The notes: generated by a model not told the origin, from the letters alone. Positions 30,101 through 40,050 are shown, counted from the first letter of the stretch. The stretch: DNA of 64,000 nucleotides from Mycolicibacterium sp. MU0053 (GCF_963378095.1 NZ_OY726397.1:682001-746000), one strand, 5' to 3'. Numbers and translations are program-made.

Positions 30101-30497
30101 ATCACTCCTACACTCGGGACAAGCTGACAACGCTCGTAGTCAAACACTTTCCAGCTGACGGGTCTCGCAGTGACCCAAGATACGACCGACGTCCACCCGG
30201 TGGCCAGCGAAACCGCCGTTTGTTGCCGTGCTGCCCCGATCGGCTGTGGGCCGCTCAACTGAGGTTGTCGGCGCCCTTCTTCGTTTGGTTTACCGTCGGA
30301 TTGTGCGAGCCGTCGGTGCGAAAGCGGCCGGGCTACAGCGGGTTTCGTCGTGACGAATGGCCGCATCGTCGGCTCGGGAACGTGATCTCGGAATGCATTA
30401 CTCCCCAGGGGGTAAGCGTCGCACCGGCGCGTTGTCCCGGCAGCGTGGCGGATGCGTGGTCTGATGGAGAACGACGTCGGATCGACGGGGTGATGAG
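30101..30497. other. 397-base gap without a supported gene
   Basis: The stretch between the TetR gene and the small membrane ORF contains an open frame 30220-30501 (+) whose translation is Arg/Pro-rich with no family resemblance. Its stop overlaps the ATG at 30498. A G-run after ACTCCCCAGG near 30400 is unremarkable. Promoters for the TetR gene and the kinase region presumably lie here, but none is convincing. Confidence 0.5.
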
Positions 30498-30620
30498 ATG
30501 ACGATGGCATGGCTTATCGGACCTCCGCTGGCTATTGCATACGCGTTTCTGGTGCTCAAGGGTGTCGAGGTGGTCGCGCGAGGTTGGGAACGCCGGCGGC
30601 GGTCCCACGACCGTCGGTGA
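30498..30620 (+). CDS. Possible 40-residue membrane peptide
   Basis: ATG 30498 opens a 40-codon frame: a hydrophobic start (MAWLIGPPLAIAYAFLVL), then a basic tail (ARGWERRRRSHDRR), the pattern of a small single-pass protein with its C terminus inside. It lies 68 bases before the kinase start. The Shine-Dalgarno is weak, so confidence is limited. Confidence 0.4.
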   Translation: MTMAWLIGPPLAIAYAFLVLKGVEVVARGWERRRRSHDRR

Positions 30621-30688
30621 CCGCAGGTCCGAACCACTGACCCGGGCGCCTCCACCGGGAACGGCGCTGCGCCGATTACGGTAGGGCC

Positions 30689-31753
30689 ATGTTCATCGCC
30701 CCCGAGTTGCTCGGCGGTCGCTACGAGTTGCGGGGGATCCTCGGGCGCGGCGGCATGGCCGAGGTGCGCGAGGGCTGGGACACCCAGACCGGGCAATCCG
30801 TCGCCATCAAACTGCTCTACCCAGGGTTCGACACGCACCCGGATTACCTGCGCCGATTCTGGGCGGAGGCGCATTCGGCCGCCGCGTTGCGCCACCCCAA
30901 CATCGTCGCGGTCTACGGCAGCGGGGAGCACCATGGCACCCCGTTCATCGTCATGGAACGCCTTCCCGGCAACAGCCTGGCGGACCTGATTGCCCAGGGC
31001 CCGCTGCCGCCGGATTATGTCCGCAAGATGCTCGACGACGTGCTCGCGGCGTTGTCGACCGCGCACGCCGCCGGCGTCATGCACCGCGACATCAAGCCCG
31101 CCAACATCCTGTTCACCCCCGACGGCACCGCGCAGGTCGCCGATTTCGGGCTCGCGAAGGGCCCGGACACGCACCGGACCGACACCGGACAGATCATGGG
31201 CACGATGGCCTATATGAGTCCCGAGCGGCTCGCCGGCAATCCGGCCACCGTCGCCGACGACCTGTACGCCGTTGGGGTCATCGGGTGGGAGGCCCTCACG
31301 GGTCGACGGGCGTTCCCCGAGGAGAACCTCGTGGCTCTGGCGCACGCCATCACCGAGAGTCCGCCGCCGCCGGTGTCGGTGCTGCGCCCCGATGTCGCGC
31401 CGCAACTGGCGGCCGTCATCGACCGAGCGATGGCGCGCGAGGGCGCGCAGCGCTTTCCCAGCGCCGAGGTGATGCGTGCCGAACTGGCCAACGTGTACGG
31501 CGATCCCGCCACCGGACCGATCCCGATCCTGCCGCTGCCGGGACAACCGACGCCGCCGGGGTGGAATCCGCCGACCGCGCCCGTCGGCTATCCCGTCGAC
31601 CGCAGCAGGGGCAGGCTGATCCTGTTGCTGGCGGTGCTGCTGATCGCGATCGTGGTCGGTGTGGTCGCGTTTGTGCTGGGGGCCTCCACGCAGCGCACCG
31701 CCGGCGCGGCCGACATCGCGACTGGTCACACCTCAGCCGCGTTCCACCGATAG
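30689..31753 (+). CDS. Transmembrane serine/threonine protein kinase
   Basis: This 354-residue Hanks-type kinase has a Gly-rich loop (GILGRGGMAEV, residues 17-27), VAIK lysine near 41, catalytic loop HRDIKPAN (about 132), DFGLAKG and an APE-equivalent MSPERL. After a Pro-rich linker there is one membrane segment (about residues 308-332, LILLLAVLLIAIVVGVVAFVL) and only about 20 external residues, so it has no PASTA or other sensor domain. It resembles short mycobacterial Pkn proteins. No phosphatase or FHA gene is adjacent, and a gene-poor region follows. The substrate is unknown. Confidence 0.9.
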   Translation: MFIAPELLGGRYELRGILGRGGMAEVREGWDTQTGQSVAIKLLYPGFDTHPDYLRRFWAEAHSAAALRHPNIVAVYGSGEHHGTPFIVMERLPGNSLADLIAQGPLPPDYVRKMLDDVLAALSTAHAAGVMHRDIKPANILFTPDGTAQVADFGLAKGPDTHRTDTGQIMGTMAYMSPERLAGNPATVADDLYAVGVIGWEALTGRRAFPEENLVALAHAITESPPPPVSVLRPDVAPQLAAVIDRAMAREGAQRFPSAEVMRAELANVYGDPATGPIPILPLPGQPTPPGWNPPTAPVGYPVDRSRGRLILLLAVLLIAIVVGVVAFVLGASTQRTAGAADIATGHTSAAFHR

Positions 31754-32633
31754 ATCGGCTGGTGTTCGGGGGAGCGGAGATAGGAAAGCGCATCTGAACG
31801 GCAAAGATTGACGATCGCTACGAAGCGGTCAGATCAGCACACGATAGGCACTGCCAGTGCAAGTGACCCGCCCGGCCCGGCTCGGCAGTGTTCGACGGGA
31901 AATCCGCGTCATGCGCGGGCTCGGGCCACTGATGGCCCTGGCGAGGAGGTTGGGCTAAAACGGTTGTTGGCCAATGAGGTTGACATCGCCTCACCGCGGT
32001 GCCCGCCGACTCGATCCGTGCTCTCTGAGCAGCTGGTGGTCCTCCGCAAATTGTGGAGGGTGTCCTGTGCTGCTCTTGATTCCGCCCGAATCTTCGTTTT
32101 ATCCGCGTCCGCTCGTGCTTCTGCGCCGCCGCGGTGAAGTTCTGTTCGAGCAGGCCGGGGACTTCGGCGGAATCAATGCGAGCGATCCACCTGTGGACCA
32201 GGGCAGACTGAAAACCGGCCATGGGCAGGTCTTCGTATGAGGCACAGGGTGTTTGGCCCTCTGGCTCGCGACCAAGCGTGCAGTGCTCACTTCGCCGTCC
32301 CCTTGACCCATAAAAGCCACCGATGGTTTTAGAGGGTTACGTCCATCTGCACAGGCAACCTCCCATCGCGACCGCTTGCGGTTGACCGGTCAGTGCCGCC
32401 CAACTCGCCGAGACACTTGTGCGCACCCGCGCACGCCCCGGCCCGGTACCCAAGTGCGCTCGTGTCTCCCGAGATCACGGGGGACGCGCGCGACCGGTTT
32501 GCCCGTCGAAACTGGAGGCTGGGTCGGCAATCCACGTTCACGTGCAGTTGGGCGCCATCCTCGTCAATACTGTCCCACCCATGTCAGCGGCGTCAGGTAA
32601 GCACTCGGGAAGCTGTGCAGCAATGACCTTAGA

Positions 32634-32702
32634 TGGATCCAATTTAGGGATAATGCATGTAATATGGTGATCTACTGGTGCTTAAGGGCGGAAATGGATC
32701 CT
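32634..32702. promoter_or_regulatory. Paired TGGATCCA-type operators (pair 1)
   Basis: TGGATCCA at 32634-32641 (context ATGGATCCAATTT) and TGGATCCT at 32695-32702 are 61 bp apart, start to start. The pair stands 79 bases before the ATG of the E1 remnant at 32782, as a similar pair stands before the intact E1 gene at 61428. Confidence 0.55.
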
Positions 32703-32781
32703 ATTGACTTAGGGTGGGGCCGACGCGAGGCCAGCGCTATGCCGTGTCGCTCTCCGGGTCAGCTGCTTGAAATGGGGGCTC

Positions 32782-32895
32782 ATGCCAACCGAACGACGGC
32801 TGGAAACAGACTTGCCTGGGATCGAGCTGTCTGCCAACGACGACGACTGGGCGGTTGCTGATCTGATGCGCTTCCACACAGCGCGCGTCGCATGA
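32782..32895 (+). pseudogene. N-terminal remnant of an E1 dehydrogenase paralogue
   Basis: The frame from ATG 32782 reads MPTERRLETDLPGIELSAND then DDWAVADLM, matching the start of the intact E1 gene at 61428 (MSTQCRLETGSEWIELSTTD, DDWEAAD). Similarity ends after about 30 codons and a stop follows at codon 38. The alignment continues at base level over about 85 bases. It is a leftover of a second copy, together with its operator pair upstream. Confidence 0.72.
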
Positions 32896-33123
32896 ACCGA
32901 GGCTCGGCTGGTGGGATGGCCGGGACTAGTTCGCGACGGATCAATTTCGAAGACCGTTGTGAGCTGGCGGATGCCCTACCGGCGTTTTCAAGGTCAAATG
33001 CTGCCTTCTCCTGCCATCAAGCCCCTCGAGCCAAGGAAGGGTGCCGTGTCATCCGATCACTGCGCACTGCAGAGACTCATTCCACGAGTCGATGACCCAT
33101 TCCATTGGGAGATAATCGCGTTC

Positions 33124-33501
33124 ATGGTTAGCTGGGCTCCTTACGGTGGGCCAAGCGACGAAGACGCGCTACCAACGTTCGGTATGAACTGCCAAGACCT
33201 CGTGGCGCGTTTCAATAAGGTGGTTCGCGCACTGATGGGTCAACGAGCGCATCTTAGTGAGCAGCAACTCGACCTACTCCTGCGCGCAGAACGGCTACTG
33301 CCCCCCGATCGGGAACAGCATCGCGACCTGCGGCACCGTACCCGCCCGACTTTACTGAACGGCTCAGACAGTTGCTCCGTCACCTCGCAGCCGGCGTCGG
33401 GATCTGCGACGGACATTGGTTTGTCACCGGCGCAGGGACATTGGGCGCTGAACCGAGGGCTTTGGCACTGGCGCGAAGGCTGTCAAGACATACAGAGCTA
33501 A
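33124..33501 (+). CDS. Possible small hypothetical protein
   Basis: From ATG 33124 the translation begins MVSWAPYGGPSDEDALPTFG and continues with a helical stretch (DLVARFNKVVRALMGQ..., LDLLLRAERLLPP), which looks like a folded N-terminal domain. After about 70 residues it turns into low-complexity Arg/Ser/Gly sequence, suggesting a frameshifted or eroded end. The opening resembles small mycobacterial proteins of unknown function found near mobile DNA, from memory only. Confidence 0.35.
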   Translation: MVSWAPYGGPSDEDALPTFGMNCQDLVARFNKVVRALMGQRAHLSEQQLDLLLRAERLLPPDREQHRDLRHRTRPTLLNGSDSCSVTSQPASGSATDIGLSPAQGHWALNRGLWHWREGCQDIQS

Positions 33502-34187
33502 AGCCGCGCGTGTGATGAGACAGGTGTAGCTCGCACTCGGTGAAGCCCCTTGGCGCGCAAGGCAGGGCTGAAGTTGCGCAATTCAATTCAATCGACCAGT
33601 TGACTCGTGACGTTCTGTAGGTGCGTTCGGCGCCGGTGCGACCTCATGTGAGGCAAACAGTGCCCGATGCTTGTTACTACGCTGGACCAGTAATTGGAAG
33701 CGGGGCGGCGGCCGTCGCGCCAAACCTCTTATAAGCGCACCATCGTCGTAGCTTTCGGCCCCAGTTATGGCTGGACCGTTTGGAGTCGATTCGATACTGG
33801 ATGCAGCTGCGTGCACTTCCAGTATCGGCCCTTCCAGAGGGGGTTCACTGTGGCATCATGGGCGGCCGCTGTCTCGATTCGCGCGCGTCTAGTCCGACGA
33901 TCTTCATCCGCTCCGCACCCCGGTGCCAATAGCAATAGTTTCCAACGTGATTGGCGCGCAGGGGCCCAGCGAGGGCAGGGCCGAGACCACGCCACGTATG
34001 CTCCGGTCGCCGATGCGCCAAACTGGAGCCGGCGGAGGATCTCCAGTTCGACACCGATGGCGGGAGACAGTTCAGGGGCCTCTCGCAGAAACCGCTCCTG
34101 TGGAGGACTCGGCGGCATGGCCAGGCGTAGCGCCGCCCCCACCTTCGGCACTAGTCAGCATGAACAGTTCACCGGGTTCGCTCAGGG

Positions 34188-35657
34188 TCACTGTGGTGCG
34201 GCACTGGAATCGATTCCAATATCGGCCACGCGAATGCGCTCAATCTCAGCGTTGAGATCGAATCCTCGGTGGGCAGTCAGATAGATCACTGACGATACCG
34301 CCAGGCCCACCAGCATGGAGACGTCAACACCGCCCAGAATTCGAGCAAAGACGCCATGGAAGTCGCCCACGACCGCAAAGGGCAGCATCGAGGCGAAACC
34401 GATGAAGTAGGCCGTGAGGCCACGCCAGGACCAACGGCCGTACATGCCGCTGGGATTGAATATCTCTCGAATCGAGTAGTGTCCGCGACGCACCACGTAA
34501 AAATCGATGAGATTGATTGCAGTCCACGGTGTGAGCAGGTATCCAAGAACGAACAGGAAGTTTCCCAGCCAGGTTATAAACGACCCACTCGCGCCGTACG
34601 CGATGACGGTCGTGATTATGCCCAGGCATGCGAGGGCAAATAGGCGCTTAGATGGGGACGGCCTGATCTGTTTGATCGAGTCCGTGCATGACAATAGTGT
34701 GAGGCTGCCGCCATAGAAGCATAGAGCGACTGCAGCGAAGGCGGGTATAATCGCCGCAATCAGCAGTATATTACCGAAACCCGGAATAATGGCATCACCA
34801 CTGGATATGACCGCGCCAACAGTATCAGCCAAAGGAAACATCGATGCCGCGGCGGCGCCGATCAGCATCATCCACGCTCCACTGATCGCGGCACCAGCAT
34901 AGGTCCACCAAAATGTCTCGCGCACACCGACATTCGGTTCCAGGTACCTTGAATAGTCCGATACAAAGATGGAATAGGACAGCTGATATGCCGCTGCGGT
35001 GAAGAACTGCACCATGAATGGCACCAGCGAAAAGGAACGAATGTCGAATGCACCCGCGCTAAACGGCTGGACCATGATGATTCCGATTGTGAATATGGCG
35101 AGCACAATTACCATCAGCAAGGAGAGGCACCTGGCGGCTCTATGGATGAGATCGTGGCCCACTACCGCTAAGAGCATCGCGACCAACGCGATCCCGAAGT
35201 AGCCGATAGTAGTCGGCAAACCGACGATTTCTTCGAGGGTATCGCCAACTAGGATCTGGATCGACGCGGCGTACCCACCGTAGATAATAAGCGCGACTAT
35301 CCACACCAAAAAGGCGCCAGCGAAGCCGAATTGCGGCCGGGACTGCACCATCTGCGGCAGCCCGAGTTGTGGTCCTTGAGTGGAGTGAAACGCCATGAAA
35401 AACGTGCCGAAGGCGCAACCCGTGACGATCGCTATTGCCGTCCAAAGAAGGTTTGCGCCTAGTGCTATTCCGATAAACCCTAACGCGACTGTAAGTATGT
35501 GTACGTTTCCAGTAAACCAAATTGTGGAAAGGTGCCACACTTTGCCGTGCCGTTCTGCCAATGGAATGTAGTCGATAGAACGCGTCTCAACGATCCCGAT
35601 AGTTTCACTGGGCCGGGCGGCGAGACCTGTCTCAGGTAGATTGGTGTCTTCGATCAT
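34188..35657 (-). CDS. NCS1-family nucleobase/allantoin-type permease
   Basis: This protein of about 489 residues has roughly twelve hydrophobic segments. Conserved NCS1 features are visible: WFTGNVHILTVALGFIGIALG early, FMAFHSTQGPQLGLPQMVQSRPQFG after helix 2, and GNFLFVLGYLLTPWTAINLIDFYVVRRG near the end. NCS1 carriers import cytosine, purines, hydantoins, allantoin or thiamine with a cation. ATG 35657 is chosen; the frame stays open to 35747. Codon use is less GC-biased than core genes. The DUF1989 gene 3.8 kb away suggests a nitrogenous substrate, which is inference. Confidence 0.88.
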   Translation of the reverse strand: MIEDTNLPETGLAARPSETIGIVETRSIDYIPLAERHGKVWHLSTIWFTGNVHILTVALGFIGIALGANLLWTAIAIVTGCAFGTFFMAFHSTQGPQLGLPQMVQSRPQFGFAGAFLVWIVALIIYGGYAASIQILVGDTLEEIVGLPTTIGYFGIALVAMLLAVVGHDLIHRAARCLSLLMVIVLAIFTIGIIMVQPFSAGAFDIRSFSLVPFMVQFFTAAAYQLSYSIFVSDYSRYLEPNVGVRETFWWTYAGAAISGAWMMLIGAAAASMFPLADTVGAVISSGDAIIPGFGNILLIAAIIPAFAAVALCFYGGSLTLLSCTDSIKQIRPSPSKRLFALACLGIITTVIAYGASGSFITWLGNFLFVLGYLLTPWTAINLIDFYVVRRGHYSIREIFNPSGMYGRWSWRGLTAYFIGFASMLPFAVVGDFHGVFARILGGVDVSMLVGLAVSSVIYLTAHRGFDLNAEIERIRVADIGIDSSAAPQ

Positions 35658-36534
35658 CGTCACTCTCTCTATGAGTTGCCGGATGTTGTACTTCGTTGCA
35701 CCTTCTGGGGCGGAGGTAGCGGGCGCCCAACCGCGCGGGCGCGGCAAAGCAAGCGCAAAGTGGCCCAGTTTGCGATGGGTTCCGAACGTGACTGGCCAGG
35801 TCTGCAGCCCTGGCGGCGGGTGCAGGCCAGAACAGGTGCTCGACTGCCGGCGGCTGCGATGGGGCTACGAATGAGGGGTTGGGGGACGAATCGCGTTGGG
35901 TAGCATCTAAAGTCGGTCGACGAAGTCGACGCGATTAATCGATTGCGAGTGGACCTTCAGTGCCTGGGTCCGCTTGCTAGGCACGGCCTGGCTGCAGCCA
36001 GGTGCCCACAGCAGGCCTGATTTCCGTCGGCCGGAACGCTTGACTCCGCAATGTGGCGTCCGCGGGAGTTTCTCTGCGGTATCGCGTAGTCGTGTGGTCG
36101 AACAGCCGGCCGGTGACGGCTTGAGGCAACCCGGAAGGGTGTTCGATGCCAGAAGCTATTCGGTCAGTACCTGTTGTCGTAGCTGGGCTTGCGGAGCGGA
36201 TTTCCAGGATCCATTGGTATGGATGGTCATGGCTCAGTGATCTCCCTACGAAAGTTGTTTAGGCCCAACTGTTTATTCCGCGCCGTCGGCTTCTGCTGCC
36301 CGTCGACGATCGCTGCATTTTGTGGAACCCGTGGATGCAGAGTCGATCGCCGGAGCACCCACAGCCGCATGGTCGTTCGACTCGCAGATACGTGAGCTAC
36401 GCCACGTAGAAGACCGTAGACCGAGCGCATCACCGTCGTCAACCACCATGCGGACATCGTGTCCGCATGAAGGGACTGTGGGCGAGTTTTGAACGCCGGT
36501 CGGACTAGCTCTGGCCTGTTGTAATGTCCGCAGT
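35658..36534. other. 877-base gap between permease and IclR genes
   Basis: No convincing coding sequence was found. It should hold the permease promoter (minus strand) and the IclR promoter (plus strand). A perfect palindrome GTCGAC GAA GTCGAC lies at 35916-35930, an operator-like element upstream of the permease. CCAGGATCCATTGG near 36206 is a one-sided relative of the TGGATCCA elements. Confidence 0.5.
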
Positions 36535-37341
36535 ATGGGTAGGGAGCACGCCACGGGGCCGGCGTCTGTGAACGTGGTGTTGAAGGCTGGCGCAATCCTT
36601 GACGTACTCGAACAGCGTCCGGACTTGTCTGCAGTGGAGATCGCTGAGCTCACTAATGAACCCCGCAGTACTGTCTACCGTCTCCTCGGCACCCTTCAGC
36701 AGCTCGGCTGGGTGGAGGCTGCGCCGAGCCAAGGCCGGTATCGTCTGGGAATCCGCCTCTTCCGGCTGGGCTCGGCTGTGGCTCGGACGTTCGACGTACG
36801 CGGGGCGTCTGATGACCCGATGAGGCAGCTTCACGCGGAGACGGGGGAGACCGTTTTTCTCTTGATTCCGCAGGGCAATAACGCGCTTTGCATCTCAGAA
36901 ATCGGAGGCCGATGGGTAAAATCAATGGCCATCACAGTCGGCACGACACTGCCTCTTCACATCGGGGCAGGCCCACGCGCCCTACTTGCGTTTCAGCCGA
37001 AACCATTTCAGCTGAGCTACGTCGCCGAGTCACTGGTCCAGTTCACCGAGGACAGCCTGTCGACTGCGGCAGATCTCGAACAAAACCTTGAGCAGATTCG
37101 CCGGGAAGGGGTCGCAATCAGCGACGGTGACGTCGTGCCGGGGATGGCAGCGATCGGCGCGCCGTTCTTCGATCATGTACCGAGCCTGTGCGGCGCGATC
37201 TCCCTGAGTGGCCCGCGACCAGTCATCCTCCAGGGGGAGACAGTGAATATGCGGGACCGCATTATCGACGCAGCTAAGAGCATCTCCAAGCGGCTCGGCT
37301 TCGAGTCTGAGAGGCCATGGCCACCTTGTATGGGCTGCTGA
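36535..37341 (+). CDS. IclR-family transcriptional regulator
   Basis: This 268-residue regulator has an N-terminal winged helix (SVNVVLKAGAILDVLEQRPDLSAVEIAELTNEPRSTVYRLLGTLQ) and a C-terminal effector domain with SMAITVGTTLPLHIGAGPRALLAF and EGVAISDGDVVPGMAAIGAP. Such regulators control catabolic genes and bind small acids. It is divergent from the NCS1 permease across 877 bases, making the permease a plausible target. Confidence 0.9.
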   Translation: MGREHATGPASVNVVLKAGAILDVLEQRPDLSAVEIAELTNEPRSTVYRLLGTLQQLGWVEAAPSQGRYRLGIRLFRLGSAVARTFDVRGASDDPMRQLHAETGETVFLLIPQGNNALCISEIGGRWVKSMAITVGTTLPLHIGAGPRALLAFQPKPFQLSYVAESLVQFTEDSLSTAADLEQNLEQIRREGVAISDGDVVPGMAAIGAPFFDHVPSLCGAISLSGPRPVILQGETVNMRDRIIDAAKSISKRLGFESERPWPPCMGC

Positions 37342-38724
37342 TGCGGGATGGCAGCGTTCCCAGGGGAATCGCCTGATTCTTGATGACCGCTGTCGCCCTG
37401 TTCCAGGGCCTCGCTGCGGGCGTCGACGAATCGTACGGTTCCGACTCCCCGTGGCTGGCCCCAGGTGCTGGTGGGTAACCGTGAGCGTTGAGTCGAGTTC
37501 AGAACCAGCCTCCCGGCGTGATGGTGCGCCCCGGTGCGGCAATTGCCGAGCGGCAGCTGATGCGGATCGGCGATGGGACGAATCCGGAAGGTGCTGCGCC
37601 GGACCCGAATCCGACGGACTTGTTCGCGCCGGCGCGCGTAACTCGTTTTGGTCGCGGTGGCGTCGATCTGGATGGTGTTCCACGCGCGTGCCACGCGCGG
37701 TCCTAGCGAGTTGCGCTGCCGGCACGGTTGCTGGATGCATGCGGAACGGTGCCGCGCCGTATGGGGCGTACGCCGTGGTGCTCGTCGTTTCAGCACGGGC
37801 GTAACGACGACACAACGGGAATGACCGTCAATCCCGTTCGACACCTAGCGTGAACGGCCTTCGATCAGATGGACGCGTTGCGTGGGGCGCGTCGTGATTT
37901 AGGGCTGGCCGTATCGCTCGAAGTCGATGCCGGCAAAGGCGGTAGAGCTGCCTCGATGAAGCGATTGGATCCAAATACGGCCTAAATCCTAGAATTACCC
38001 GGCATACTCCGGTTGACGAGGCCGATATGGATCCAGTACGTTGCTGTTGGTTCCATCACAGTTGTCCACTCACCGCGGCGAGGCCACGCCGGCTAGATCC
38101 GCAACCTGGCGAGCAACGTCGGGGGGCGGCAAACCGAACAACCCCGTGTCCCCGGCCGATTGGCCGGCCTTGCAGAAGGGTCACCTGTAGTGCCAATCGC
38201 TGTCATTAGCAAGGGCTTTCGGTCAGTTGCCGTAGATTCGATCTACAACGGCGCTGAGGCGTGAGTGTCTCGCGGAACGTCTCGACAGGGCTTCAGCCAT
38301 CCATGGCCGGGGCACTCCTCGGCGGCAACGCGAGGCGAGCGCAGCGTCACCACCGCCACGGCCGGTCACCCTCGTGGATTCTCGCAACTATGAGTACTGG
38401 CAAGCGCGAGACGAAATGCAGTCATTCGATCTCGACAGTCCCCGACATTCCGCATGCAGAAGCGGATAGCGCCGTTCTGGCACCGCCGATCAGATCGGCT
38501 GCAGGTTCGCATCTGCGGGGATCGCAACGGAATCCAAATTAGGTACGCAAATCCAACCTGCCGACGTTGTGGGAACCGCTGCAGGTCAATTTGCAGTTAT
38601 TTACCTGAGCCTTGGGATTAAGAGGAGGAGCGCCGTCGATCACAGCCCCATCGGCAGAACCCAACCGTCAATCGGCGGAACCCCGAAGATTTAAATAAGG
38701 ATTTTCACGAGAAAGAGTGCGCAC
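37342..38724. other. Gene-poor 1.4-kb region with remnants
   Basis: No intact gene was recognised. A frame ending at 37983 reads MDALRGARRDLGLAVSLEVD, and another (38365-38469) reads VDSRNYEYWQARDEMQSFDL before a stop. Both look protein-like but are too short to identify and may be fragments. The second TGGATCCA pair (37966-38035) lies here. A palindrome GTAGAT TCG ATCTAC is at 38232-38246. Large Arg-rich frames on the minus strand (37173-37844) look spurious. Confidence 0.5.
37966..38035. promoter_or_regulatory. Paired TGGATCCA operators (pair 2)
   Basis: TGGATCCA occurs at 37966-37973, within the fuller palindrome TTGGATCCAA (37965-37974), and again at 38028-38035, 62 bp apart. No intact gene adjoins the pair on either side; the closest downstream gene starts at 38725. 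Confidence 0.6.
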
Positions 38725-39357
38725 ATGAAAAAGGTTCTAATCCTGAGTTCAAGCCCACGCCGTACCGGCAACTCGGCCACGCTCGCCGAGGCCGCGGCTA
38801 AAGGCGTCACTGATGCGGGGCACGAGGCAGACTTCGTCTACCTGGACGACTTCATGACGGGGATGCTGAGAGATTGTCGAATCTGCCGTCACGACTCCGG
38901 CGACTGCGGGATCCAGGACGATTACAGGAGGTTGCTTTTCGATCACGTCCTGCCAGCCGATGGCTGGATCCTGGCCACGCCTTTGTACTGGTACGGGCCT
39001 TCTGGTGCGTTGAAGACGTTCTACGATCGGATGTTCTGCTATGTCGCGCGTAGCCATCCAGAGCACGCCGAAGTGGTCGCTCGCCTCCTCGGTAAAAGAA
39101 CGGGCCTTCTTATTGCCTGCGAGGAGAGCTACCCGAACGCGACGGCGCCGCTAATTTCGCAGATCCAGGAGATTTGCATACATCTGCGACAAGAGCTTGC
39201 GGGCACTGTCATCGGAGTTGGCAATAGTCGAGGTGAAGTGAGGCTGGACCCGACTGACCCGGTCGGCCGAGCCGAACGTTTGGGCCGAGAGCTCTTTACG
39301 GCACGAGTTACTGACTTCCGTTTGGATACCGAGCGATCAGGCAAGGTTTGGTCATAG
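38725..39357 (+). CDS. Flavodoxin-fold NAD(P)H-dependent oxidoreductase
   Basis: This 210-residue protein starts with the FMN phosphate-binding motif ILSSSPRRTGNSATLAEAAAKG, followed by CRICRHDSGDCGIQDDY, the cysteine-containing loop seen in iron-sulfur-flavoprotein and FMN-reductase relatives, and the flavin loop ATPLYWYGPSGALKTFYDR. It probably reduces FMN or a quinone-type substrate with NAD(P)H. The DUF1989 gene follows after 65 bases in the same direction, so the two likely form an operon. The cysteine spacing (CxxC then C after six residues) could bind a metal but is unproven. Confidence 0.85.
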   Translation: MKKVLILSSSPRRTGNSATLAEAAAKGVTDAGHEADFVYLDDFMTGMLRDCRICRHDSGDCGIQDDYRRLLFDHVLPADGWILATPLYWYGPSGALKTFYDRMFCYVARSHPEHAEVVARLLGKRTGLLIACEESYPNATAPLISQIQEICIHLRQELAGTVIGVGNSRGEVRLDPTDPVGRAERLGRELFTARVTDFRLDTERSGKVWS

Positions 39358-39422
39358 CTACCAGCTGGATGTCGAGCGCGCCGCTCGTCTCCGTATTTAA
39401 ATTCAAGAGCAAATAGATAGGA

Positions 39423-40031
39423 ATGGACGAAATGGAAGAAATTCAGATTGCCCCCGCTGATGCGGTCGCCTTTGCTGTATCCCGCGGCCAGTTACTGCGC
39501 GTCATAGATGTAGAGGGCCAGCAAGTGGCCGACTTCATCGCGGTGCGGAAAGGCGATGCGTCGGAGTTCAGTTCGCCAGGCGAGACTATTCTCTTCAACT
39601 ATCCAAGGATTCGCTTGAACCCGGGCGATAAGTTTTATTCGTCGAAGCAGCAGCCAATGTTCGAGATCGTTTCGGACGACGCCAAGGGCGTGCATGACTT
39701 TCTGTTCGCTGCGTGCAATCGAGTTTGGTTTGAGAGCATGGATTTGCCCGGGCATCGTAACTGCAATGACAACCTGCGGGCTGCGCTCGCCAAGATGGAC
39801 CTGAATTACGAAACCCTGCCCGCCCCGATCAACCTTTTCCAAGACACATACCCACAACCCGACGGTCTGGTCATGTCGAAACCGGCGCCGACTGGGGCCG
39901 GCGAAGGCGTTACGCTGCGTGCACTCGTCGACTGCATCGTCGCGGTCAGTTCGTGTTCATACGATGCAGAAGCAGCCGAAACATGCTGCAACGGACCGGG
40001 TCCGTCGCCTGTCCGAGTCGAGCTCACCTAG
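39423..40031 (+). CDS. DUF1989 urea-carboxylase-associated family protein
   Basis: This 202-residue protein fits DUF1989: VEGQQVADFIAV near the start, the block HDFLFAACNRVWFE..PGHRNCNDNLRAAL with His and Cys candidates for metal binding, and PINLFQDTYPQPDG. The family includes the paired CgdA/CgdB subunits of carboxyguanidine deiminase and proteins linked to urea carboxylase. Here only one DUF1989 gene is present and there is no carboxylase nearby. It lies next to a flavin reductase and an FCD-GntR gene. A role in degrading a guanidino- or ureido-type compound is inferred. Confidence 0.85.
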   Translation: MDEMEEIQIAPADAVAFAVSRGQLLRVIDVEGQQVADFIAVRKGDASEFSSPGETILFNYPRIRLNPGDKFYSSKQQPMFEIVSDDAKGVHDFLFAACNRVWFESMDLPGHRNCNDNLRAALAKMDLNYETLPAPINLFQDTYPQPDGLVMSKPAPTGAGEGVTLRALVDCIVAVSSCSYDAEAAETCCNGPGPSPVRVELT

Positions 40032-40050
40032 CTGATGTGCTCGGAGCCAG

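Larger units (their letters stand above)
31754..34187. other. Gene-poor, decayed 2.4-kb region
   Basis: Between the kinase and the NCS1 permease gene no intact recognised gene is present. Open frames are short, on both strands, and rich in Arg, Pro and Ser. The DNA is visibly richer in A/T than the flanks. Two items stand out and are listed separately: a TGGATCC pair (32634-32702) followed by an E1 N-terminal remnant (32782), and a possible small protein from 33124. It looks like scrapped accessory DNA. Confidence 0.6.

Noticed and set aside
31754..34187. Insertion sequence in the gene-poor region
   Set aside because: No transposase frame, no terminal inverted repeats and no target duplication could be found by eye.
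33694..34284. 196-codon plus-strand frame before the NCS1 gene
   Set aside because: Low-complexity Ser/Arg-rich sequence that runs into the permease 3' end; no recognisable fold.
37173..37844. 223-codon minus-strand frame overlapping the IclR 3' end, considered as a transposase remnant
   Set aside because: No transposase motifs or terminal repeats; Arg/Thr/Ser-rich translation typical of noncoding GC-rich DNA.
38232..38246. GTAGAT TCG ATCTAC as another member of the TGTAG-N6-CTACA set
   Set aside because: The spacer is 7 bases, the outer T is missing on one side, and no intact gene adjoins it.
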